DNA from: JBCBRD01 sp039819885
GTDB lineage: Bacteria; Pseudomonadota; Alphaproteobacteria; Rhizobiales; Hyphomicrobiaceae
Assembly (NCBI GenBank): GCA_039819885.1
Contig: JBCBRD010000032.1
Coordinates: 1-21,134 of the forward strand
DNA: 21,134 nt
Direction: 5' to 3'
Shown: piece after piece, positions 15,401 through 21,134 of the stretch
How positions within the stretch are numbered: the stretch's first letter is position 1
How the letters are laid out: each line of letters begins with the position of its first letter
Translations under genes and position numbers: made by a program
Notes under the pieces: generated by a model
What the model saw: only the letters and a program-made list of their open reading frames with translations
Databases searched by the model: none
What the model was told of the DNA's origin: nothing

Positions 15401-18400
15401 TCGTTCGCAAGCGCATAGCCCGCGCTCCAAGGCATCCCATGGTCCACAACGAGAGAGGAAAACGTAACAAACAACTTGAGCTGTTTTTCTTTGAAAACAT
15501 CACAGAGATTCCATGCTCCAAGCACTTTGGGGCTGATTTCCTGGAGAAGGCCTTCTGACGTCAGGTTGTCTGTTCTGGTTGGGCGCAGGATCGAGGCACC
15601 ATGGACGATACCGGTAATCGGCCCCACGTCCTGTTCGATCTTATTGACCGCCTCTTCTAAAGCGTCACGGTCGGTGATGTCGCAGGACACATAGCGATAA
15701 TTTAGCCCTTCGACATGAAGGCGTTCGATTGTTTTTGTGACTTCAGCGTCACCCTTGTCACCAGGCTTTGATATGGGTTTTCCGCGACCAACCAAAATCA
15801 AGGTTGCGCCGGTGTCACGGGCAAGACCGAGAGAGCATTCGGCCATAATCCCTTTGGCACCGCCGGTGACAAGGATGACATCCTTTTCAGACCAAGCGTT
15901 TTCGCGAGGCTGATAACTGGAGGGTTCACTTATCTTGGCAACGGGAATGCGTCGTGTCAGTTTGGCGTCAAAACCTACGGCAAGAAACGGTTCCTCGCCG
16001 TCGATTTCATCTAGAACAAACTTGGCCACGGTTGATGTGTCCGTCGACTTTGCGAAGTCGACAACACGTACCTGCAGATCCTTTCGTTCGAGTTGCAGCG
16101 TGCGGGACAAGGCCAGCGTTCCCGATAGTTCCCACGCGCCGTCGGCATCATCGCTACCGAACGAACCTCCGCCAAATTGAACATAGACGACGGTTGTCTG
16201 TGACCCTTCTTCGTCTGTCTTAACGGGGACATGAGAAAACGCAGTCATACGCTTGGTCATCTCAGCCACACGCTGTGTAGGTGTGCCTGTGCCGAGCAAT
16301 CTTGGGAGGATGGCAATTTGATGCGTAAACCTATTGTCACGCTGAACAGCAACTAAGGTTGCAGCATCAAACTTAGCTAACTCAACGGCACCGCCGCGCG
16401 CCATAACCTCGCTTACAAGCGCTTGGCACGGCTCACTATCCCTCGCGTCATAGATGATGAGGAAAGACGTGCCCTTCAGATCATTGCGTGTCGCACTCCG
16501 TGTCTTTCCGCTGTCGTTTGCGCGTGGCGTTGGTTCGGCATGGACGACATAGTTCCGTGTCCAGGTCGGGTAGCGCGACGTGAATGAGAAGTCGCGGTCT
16601 GTTGATTGCTCAGAGTCGAAGGGCACCTTTTTTTGTTTGGGCTGCGGCGTTGCCTCGGGTGCAGGTGTTGGCGCCACGAACGCCGTCGTCTTGGCTATGG
16701 GGGGGGCGGCTGACTTGCTCTTGGGAGCGACATCGGCGACGGCTGCTGCAATCTCCGTTATGGAAGAGTTGGAAAACTTTGTCGCGTCGATCACACCGGC
16801 AGCGCCCAGGCGTTTGGCCGCCTCGGCCACCAGTTCGCCGGCTTTGATCGAGTCGAGATTGAGATCATCGAGTAGGCGGGAGTCGACCGTCATTGAATCG
16901 ACAGGGTATCCCGTGCGCTCGCTGATCAAGCCGACAATCATCGTCGCTACGCCTTCAGAGGACGCCTCTTCAGGTGAGCCCACCGCAGGGGCTTGGGGTG
17001 CGACTTCTGTCTTCGCTGGATCTGGAGACGGAGTCGGATCTGGAGACGGAGCTAGATCTGCGGCTTTTTCAGGGGCAGCTTCTGCAAGCATTATCGCAAT
17101 CTCATCCAGAGACGCGTTTGCAAACTTGGTCGCGTCGATCGCACCGGCGGCACCCACACGTTTGGCCGCCTCGGCCACCAGTTCACCAGCTTTGATCGAG
17201 TCGAGATTGAGATCATCCAGAAGGCGGGCATCGATTGTCATTGACGCCTCTGGATAACCCGTGCGCTCGCTGACAAGGCCGACAAGCATCGCAGCGACGC
17301 CGTCAGAAGAAGCGTTCTCAGCTCTGCCCGTGGCTGGTGCTTGGGGGGGCACGTCTCTTGTCGGAAGGTCTGGGGCTGGAGCCGGGTGTGCAGGCATTTC
17401 AGGTGCTGCGTCTTCAAGCACTATCGCGATCTCATCCAGCGACGCGTTTGCAAATTTGGTTGCGTCGATCGCACCGGCAGCACCTACACGTTTGGCTGCC
17501 TCGGCCACCAGTTCGCCGGCCTTGATCGAGTCGAGATTAAGATCATCCAGAAGGCGAGAACCGGTTGAAATTGAAGACGTGGGGTAGCCCGTACGCTCGC
17601 TGATCAGACCGACAAGCAGACCGATTTTATCATGCTGACCGTTCTGATCGTTTAAGTTCGTGGAGGATGTTTCTTCAACAAGTGTTGCAACCTGCTCGAC
17701 TGATGGTGGATCTAGCGTTCGTTTGAATGCAGTTGCTTCATTCACTTTAACACTGGGTTGAAGGGAACCATCTCCAAACGAGGACATGTCAAGTTTCGCG
17801 ACATCTGCGAGAAACTTGCCACGCTGCTGCAGGTAAGCCGTCAGGTCTTGTGCATCCACGTCGAGTTCATCGCCAAGTATGCCTTCGACCGAGTGACCGT
17901 TCGATGCACCAGCGAATGAAGTTTTGATTTCAGGCGCGGTGACCTTGTTCATGTCGACAGGTTGTTCGGCAGGATTACTCAGATAGTCACGCTGAGAGGG
18001 ACGTATGAATGGTCGTACGAGGCGCTGCGCATAAAACGCATCCCAGTCTATGCGCGCGTTGTTTGCAAAAGCGATTGCTATGGCCGGATTGGGATTCCAT
18101 GTCGTTGCGTCGGCGGCCAGGGCCGTGCACATGTCTTCGCCGTCAAAAATATCCCGGCACAGTCCTGACAGGACCCGTCCTGGCCCAACCTCAATGAATG
18201 CGTCACACAAGTCAGTCATACCCAACACCAGATCGACAAAATTCACCGGGCTCAAAATCTGACGCGTGAGATGCAGACTTAGGTCTGTGCTGTCATCAAT
18301 CGATGTGGATTCCATGCCGGAATGAACGGGTATGCCAAGAGATGAACGTGACGATGGCAGGTTGAGTGCGGCGCTAAAGGCTTGAGCGCAGTCCTCCATC

Positions 18401-20853
18401 AACGGCGAATGGAATGCGTTTGAAACAGGCAGTCGATAGCTTGTGATGTTACGCGCGTTCGCCAATTCAATGACGGCATCGATCGCGTCAGCTTCGCCGG
18501 ATACCACGGTTTGGTGAGGTGCATTTATGTTTGCAACCACCACAACCCGTGAAATCTCTGACAAGATGCTCTGGGCTTCCGCCGACGAGCACGCCAAGCT
18601 CGCCATAGCGCCAGCTTGATCCGGCTTTGCTTGCATCGCCTTGCCGCGTAGCGACGCCGTAGAAAACAACGTCGCCGCATCAAATGCGCCAGCTTCATGA
18701 AGAGCCGTCAATTCGCCGAGACTGTGCCCGGCAACAGCCACAGGTTCAATTCCAAGCAGCTGCAGGTAACGCGAACACAAGACTGACGCGAGGCAAATTG
18801 CAGGTTGAGCAATTTCTGTTGCTGACAGCGCGGCGGCCCATTTGGCGATCTCATCGTTGCCATGAGCACGATCAACCGGTCGATATATGTGATCGAGGAA
18901 TGCGGGGTCGCCGACGGAACGTTGCGCGTCCTCAGCTAGTTGCCGCGCCCAATCGTAACGCTCGATCAGCGTGCGCGCCATCAGAAGCTGTTGCGAACCT
19001 TGGCCTGGGAACAAGAATCCAATGCGCCCTTTGGCTGTTCCACTGGCGACATAGACATCCTTGTGCGGGCTCGCCCAGCCGTTGTCCGGCAATGACGCAT
19101 CATCGCCAAGTGCTGCACTCAACTTAGACAACTTGTCGGTGAGATCGTCAGCGCCGGTTGAAATAACCGCAGCGCGCAACTGCATATCTGCTGGAAGGTC
19201 TTTCGCAAGCATCGCTGCAAGATCGACAAGATCGCTTTGGCTCAACAGTGGTGCTTCGCTCGCGACAGAATGAATGCTGGCCAGCAACTCGTCTTTCGAC
19301 TTGCCAGCAAAAACGAAGAGTTCACTTGCTTGGTATGAAGCGAGAAGAGCTCTCTCGTCTACATCTGGCGCCAGTTTAGGTGACGGACCCTCATTTGATT
19401 CGATTATGAGATGGGTGTTGATACCTCCAAACCCGAATGCGCTGACACCTGCACGTACGACTGTGTCCGGTTCGCGAGCCTCACCAAGACGAATGGGGAA
19501 CAGGTTTGCACCCACTTCGCTGAATGCATCATTGGGCTCTTCGACGCCAGCTGTGGGCGGCACGACCCGTCGGTTTACGGCAGCAACCGCCTTGATCAGC
19601 GACGCAACCCCGGCGGCCGCTTTGGTGTGGCCGATGATCGATTTAAGCGATCCAATGCCACACGTTCGTTCTACCTCAGCGCCATACTCTTCTTGGTCCC
19701 CACCGTCACTTTCGCGCGCCATAGCAAGGGACATGCCTTCAATTTCTGTGCGGTCGCCTGCGCGAGTCCCCGTGCCGTGACCCTCAACGAAATCGAGATC
19801 AGTTACTTTGCATCCCGCACCAGCGACAGCACGTTCGATGGCCGCAGCTTGCTGTTTGGCAACGGGCTGCATAATCCCGGCTCGTCCATCTGATGACAGT
19901 CCCCAGCCTTTGAGAGTTGCATAGATCGCATCGCCGTCTCGCTGGGCGTCCTCCAGACGTTTCAACACAACCAGGCCGCCGCCTTCGCCTGCTATAAAAC
20001 CTGCTCCACGCCGGTCGTATGGGCGGATCGTGTCCTTAGACAGAGCCCCGTTTCTTGAAAATCCTACAAGTTCAAATGGATCAAGGCTGATATCGACACC
20101 GCCTGCGAGTGCAAGATCCAGATCGCCGCTTGCCAGCATGTTTGCTGCGGTTACGACTGTGGTCAGAGATGAAGCACATGCGCCATCAATGACAAATGCA
20201 CCGCCATGAAAGTCAAAGTGATTGCATATCCGACCAGCGATCGTCGCTGAAATGCCGCCAGCGACGAAGTCTTCAGTGATTTCGGGGAAGATCGATTTGT
20301 AACAATCCTCGGTCGTTTTCATGAAGGACGTCATGTCCGTTCCTGAGACACCGTGCAGCTCCGCTGCAGATGACAGGGCCCGTTGGATCACGGGCCAGCG
20401 CAGGCGCATGATGTGCGAGCGCATCCCTTCTCCAGTACAGGTGTTTCCGACAAAAACCCCGGTGCGATCTTTTGGCGCGGATTCCTTGGTGATGCCTGCA
20501 TCTTTCAGCGCGCGGTTGGCAATTTCCAGCGCTAGCCATTGGCACATATCTGTACGCACATAAGTACTTTCGGGAATGCGATACGATGCCCTGTCGAAAT
20601 TGAACCCATCGATGACAGCAACTTTGCTCTGATAAAATTTATCGGGATCCTTACCCTCTGGGTCATGGTAATCAGACAAGGGTGTGCGCACATCCGGCAT
20701 CCGTCGAAATTCTTGCCGCCGTGAAAGAACGTTTTCCCACAATTGCCGAGCACTCGAAGCGCCGGGAAGCCAACAGCCTAAACCAACAATTGCGATTGGC
20801 GTTTTTTTAGCTTGAGATGATTTATCTAGGTGTTTTCTGCTCAGAGTGGACAT
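12475..20853 (-). CDS. Iterative type I polyketide synthase, KS-AT-ACP3-KR-DH-PPT-TE
   Basis: About 2,792 residues. KS (about 15-485): DGACASS with Cys226, EGHGTGT with His359, and GHTKAAAG with His409. AT (about 605-915): GQGSQ, GHSLGE with Ser711, and AFHSP, which favours malonyl-CoA. Three ACPs carry the phosphopantetheine serines 1109, 1219 and 1335, each in LNLDSIKAGEL. KR (about 1655-1850): TGGAKGI, SAGYALAN. DH (about 1925-2210): HVYNGMYIVP and DTLLH. The 4'-phosphopantetheinyl transferase (about 2225-2425) has SWQANGRPSL, FSHEG, GCDLA and WAALEAARKA. The C-terminus (about 2440-2785) is a double hotdog with TFFEWMAHIRD, like acyl-thioesterases. No enoylreductase is seen, so a polyene product is likely. 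Domain order resembles enediyne synthases; the tandem ACPs recall PUFA synthases. The start at 20853 has GGAG upstream; an ATG at 20985 would invade the preceding gene. Confidence 0.93.
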   Translation of the reverse strand: MSTLSRKHLDKSSQAKKTPIAIVGLGCWLPGASSARQLWENVLSRRQEFRRMPDVRTPLSDYHDPEGKDPDKFYQSKVAVIDGFNFDRASYRIPESTYVRTDMCQWLALEIANRALKDAGITKESAPKDRTGVFVGNTCTGEGMRSHIMRLRWPVIQRALSSAAELHGVSGTDMTSFMKTTEDCYKSIFPEITEDFVAGGISATIAGRICNHFDFHGGAFVIDGACASSLTTVVTAANMLASGDLDLALAGGVDISLDPFELVGFSRNGALSKDTIRPYDRRGAGFIAGEGGGLVVLKRLEDAQRDGDAIYATLKGWGLSSDGRAGIMQPVAKQQAAAIERAVAGAGCKVTDLDFVEGHGTGTRAGDRTEIEGMSLAMARESDGGDQEEYGAEVERTCGIGSLKSIIGHTKAAAGVASLIKAVAAVNRRVVPPTAGVEEPNDAFSEVGANLFPIRLGEAREPDTVVRAGVSAFGFGGINTHLIIESNEGPSPKLAPDVDERALLASYQASELFVFAGKSKDELLASIHSVASEAPLLSQSDLVDLAAMLAKDLPADMQLRAAVISTGADDLTDKLSKLSAALGDDASLPDNGWASPHKDVYVASGTAKGRIGFLFPGQGSQQLLMARTLIERYDWARQLAEDAQRSVGDPAFLDHIYRPVDRAHGNDEIAKWAAALSATEIAQPAICLASVLCSRYLQLLGIEPVAVAGHSLGELTALHEAGAFDAATLFSTASLRGKAMQAKPDQAGAMASLACSSAEAQSILSEISRVVVVANINAPHQTVVSGEADAIDAVIELANARNITSYRLPVSNAFHSPLMEDCAQAFSAALNLPSSRSSLGIPVHSGMESTSIDDSTDLSLHLTRQILSPVNFVDLVLGMTDLCDAFIEVGPGRVLSGLCRDIFDGEDMCTALAADATTWNPNPAIAIAFANNARIDWDAFYAQRLVRPFIRPSQRDYLSNPAEQPVDMNKVTAPEIKTSFAGASNGHSVEGILGDELDVDAQDLTAYLQQRGKFLADVAKLDMSSFGDGSLQPSVKVNEATAFKRTLDPPSVEQVATLVEETSSTNLNDQNGQHDKIGLLVGLISERTGYPTSSISTGSRLLDDLNLDSIKAGELVAEAAKRVGAAGAIDATKFANASLDEIAIVLEDAAPEMPAHPAPAPDLPTRDVPPQAPATGRAENASSDGVAAMLVGLVSERTGYPEASMTIDARLLDDLNLDSIKAGELVAEAAKRVGAAGAIDATKFANASLDEIAIMLAEAAPEKAADLAPSPDPTPSPDPAKTEVAPQAPAVGSPEEASSEGVATMIVGLISERTGYPVDSMTVDSRLLDDLNLDSIKAGELVAEAAKRLGAAGVIDATKFSNSSITEIAAAVADVAPKSKSAAPPIAKTTAFVAPTPAPEATPQPKQKKVPFDSEQSTDRDFSFTSRYPTWTRNYVVHAEPTPRANDSGKTRSATRNDLKGTSFLIIYDARDSEPCQALVSEVMARGGAVELAKFDAATLVAVQRDNRFTHQIAILPRLLGTGTPTQRVAEMTKRMTAFSHVPVKTDEEGSQTTVVYVQFGGGSFGSDDADGAWELSGTLALSRTLQLERKDLQVRVVDFAKSTDTSTVAKFVLDEIDGEEPFLAVGFDAKLTRRIPVAKISEPSSYQPRENAWSEKDVILVTGGAKGIMAECSLGLARDTGATLILVGRGKPISKPGDKGDAEVTKTIERLHVEGLNYRYVSCDITDRDALEEAVNKIEQDVGPITGIVHGASILRPTRTDNLTSEGLLQEISPKVLGAWNLCDVFKEKQLKLFVTFSSLVVDHGMPWSAGYALANETMEHIVQGFVSSDNPIPLQIVSYGLWGAVGRPADLKTNDHLLSVGLHDGEIPPEEGVRRLVEVFRFDPGVQRLCIYGRSVGYGPWDALRPEPTVPSNLRFIERVTHLEPEVELIARCHLTIERDQYLHDHVYNGMYIVPTVLALEILAQAASALAGDALPLCRLDCVEMPSPLIVDPTTGLELELRAEVQETSTSSQERRVNVSISTDKTGFKTSALSGTVAFGQRRTEMRGPLTLDKQLPINARQDLYGRQFFVGPTYQRMGPIYSVHEAQSICTGEVHATPDATRDAFNPTSDSTSDTLVIGDPFFRDTLLHTSLLHHLDHMAFTLRIDSIELFDGWEAEKAEKRVCISSLHWSKDKDSEYELVAASPDGRIYERWTGFCSKALAQQADWPSLKDLLDANHGKEHDEQDIQEQVSSAATRLDVKAPSVALQCIKLFSDFPIEERHVHERALAERAVKTVAPEMKGDVRLSWQANGRPSLEAEEQLDISFSHEGWYCLCSIGSDAQGCDLAAVTQRDQEDWVALFGTERELLLKTLSNDEPLDIAGTRIWAALEAARKATEMNTVVVNFVKRDETGVLFRASTHNDDTYILTLPLRFSHGPQSIVALKVQQIARSSEMGDDVGTAYTPAAKIVHDAALGCDVLEYGFNVSWRECASLSRKPMGACYVDWFHRVREAMLSPQDSRKWVSGVLDGTAGLVARSIRVRIFDEATAHDELRARIWMRELSESTATWRADFFKKKDTGKPELVATVKAQGLIVSANNNGTANGVPQAMHDYNRFAQTQFNQSEAVDRSEIQDLPWGGLLTEAPTGPQSGPLLFVETICPSLIDSDLVGNVSSVTFFEWMAHIRDRFLHTVTPKEMVRRNGKPSFGIGEPICIHEEMTYLREAFPFENIAGEMRLVSASERGAKIAYEFVRPADGSRKREKIAVGYQELVWVHRDDNGAPLSKKFPSGVIQMLTPPTKVFETPQTVRVG
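16726..17631 (-). repeat. Three tandem acyl-carrier-protein repeats inside the polyketide synthase
   Basis: Three units of about 75 codons, at about 17404-17631, 17074-17301 and 16726-16953, are separated by Ala/Pro-rich linkers. Serine codons for the phosphopantetheine arm are at 17527-17529, 17197-17199 and 16849-16851, so the spacing is 330 and 348 bases. The first two units are nearly identical in protein (GAAGAIDATKFANASLDEIA in both) and highly alike in DNA. The third differs more (GVIDATKFSNSS). This indicates recent duplication of the first two. Tandem ACPs usually raise flux through iterative synthases. Confidence 0.92.
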
Positions 20854-20902
20854 GTTATCTCCATTGCATACGCAGGATACGGCGAGCGCTATTGCTCTTG
20901 CA

Positions 20903-21134
20903 TTAGAAGAAGTTGCTGATGTTTTTCGAAGACAGAACGTTCTGCGGCAGAATGATCTTGCGGTAGGAGACTTTCCAATCTCCATCGACAGATCTCAGGA
21001 CGTCATGGCGGCATCCAATAATGAAATCCTGCTCCAGATCCCCACGTGTGCGATATAGAAGGATATTGGAGCGTACTTTTTTCTCGGCTTCGAACTCTCC
21101 ATCGGTCACAACCACGTTGGAGATCATGCGACAG
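20903..21134 (-). CDS. Aromatic-ring-hydroxylating dioxygenase beta subunit, 5' end beyond the window
   Basis: The visible 76 residues are the C-terminal half of an NTF2/SnoaL-like beta subunit. They show RMISNVVV, then VRSNILLYRTRGD, GCRHDVLRSVDGDWKVSYRK and the typical ending IILPQNVLSSKNISNFF before TAA. The minus strand stays open to the right edge, so the ATG at 21127 is an internal Met, not the start. Beta subunits support the Rieske/iron alpha subunit, which should be encoded just outside the window. The complex adds dioxygen to aromatic rings. The stop is 49 bases before the polyketide synthase ATG on the same strand, so co-transcription is likely. It could alternatively be a free-standing SnoaL-like enzyme. 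Confidence 0.8.
   Translation of the reverse strand, partial: CRMISNVVVTDGEFEAEKKVRSNILLYRTRGDLEQDFIIGCRHDVLRSVDGDWKVSYRKIILPQNVLSSKNISNFF

Noticed and set aside
20854..20985. Longer N-terminus of the polyketide synthase from ATG 20985
   Set aside because: The extra 44 residues are not KS-like and would overlap the dioxygenase beta-subunit end; GGAG precedes the ATG at 20853.

Overview
This window looks like chromosomal DNA from an alphaproteobacterium, probably a marine or rhizobial-type lineage. I infer this from the tRNA-Arg(CCT) sequence, the zinc-uptake-regulator (Zur) style gene set, and moderate G+C content judged by eye. The genus cannot be fixed from sequence alone. No CRISPR array, rRNA or intact transposase was seen.

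Region 1 (1-3814) is a zinc-homeostasis block. A minus-strand operon encodes two intact COG0523 (CobW-type) GTPases followed by a WD40-repeat protein that runs off the left edge. Neighbouring genes overlap by 1 and 4 bases. An AT-rich palindrome-like motif sits just upstream of the first GTPase gene. Divergent from it is a 160-residue protein that I read as a member of the COG4337 / iota-class carbonic anhydrase family. That family has been described as able to work without zinc, which would fit a zinc-sparing set.

Region 2 (3815-7270) holds a 749-residue ABC-type ATPase of the RloC/PrrC (AAA_13) type with a Rad50-like CxxC zinc hook, so probably a phage-defence anticodon nuclease. It is flanked by gene-poor sequence and a tRNA-Arg(CCT) gene. 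It looks inserted between two parts of the zinc region.

Region 3 (7248-9157) is a second zinc block that is largely broken. It holds an apparently intact zur gene, a HisI-like gene that has lost its metal ligands and runs into the tRNA, a COG0523 gene with a large internal deletion and frameshifts, and a DUF1826 gene with two in-frame stops. The zur / COG0523 intergenic region carries the same 13-base core motif as region 1, so both blocks were probably under Zur control.

Region 4 (9275-10243) is a secreted NodB-type polysaccharide deacetylase, followed by about 530 bases without a gene.

Region 5 (10774-21134) is a minus-strand biosynthetic operon. In transcription order it holds the end of an aromatic-ring-dioxygenase beta subunit, a giant iterative polyketide synthase of about 2,792 residues, an NmrA-type NAD(P)-binding protein and a bicupin. 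The synthase order is KS-AT-ACP-ACP-ACP-KR-DH-phosphopantetheinyl transferase-double hotdog. It resembles enediyne and PUFA synthases, with the activating and releasing enzymes fused on. With no enoylreductase visible, a conjugated polyene product is a reasonable inference, perhaps then oxidised by the dioxygenase and cupin. This is the most novel-looking system in the window.
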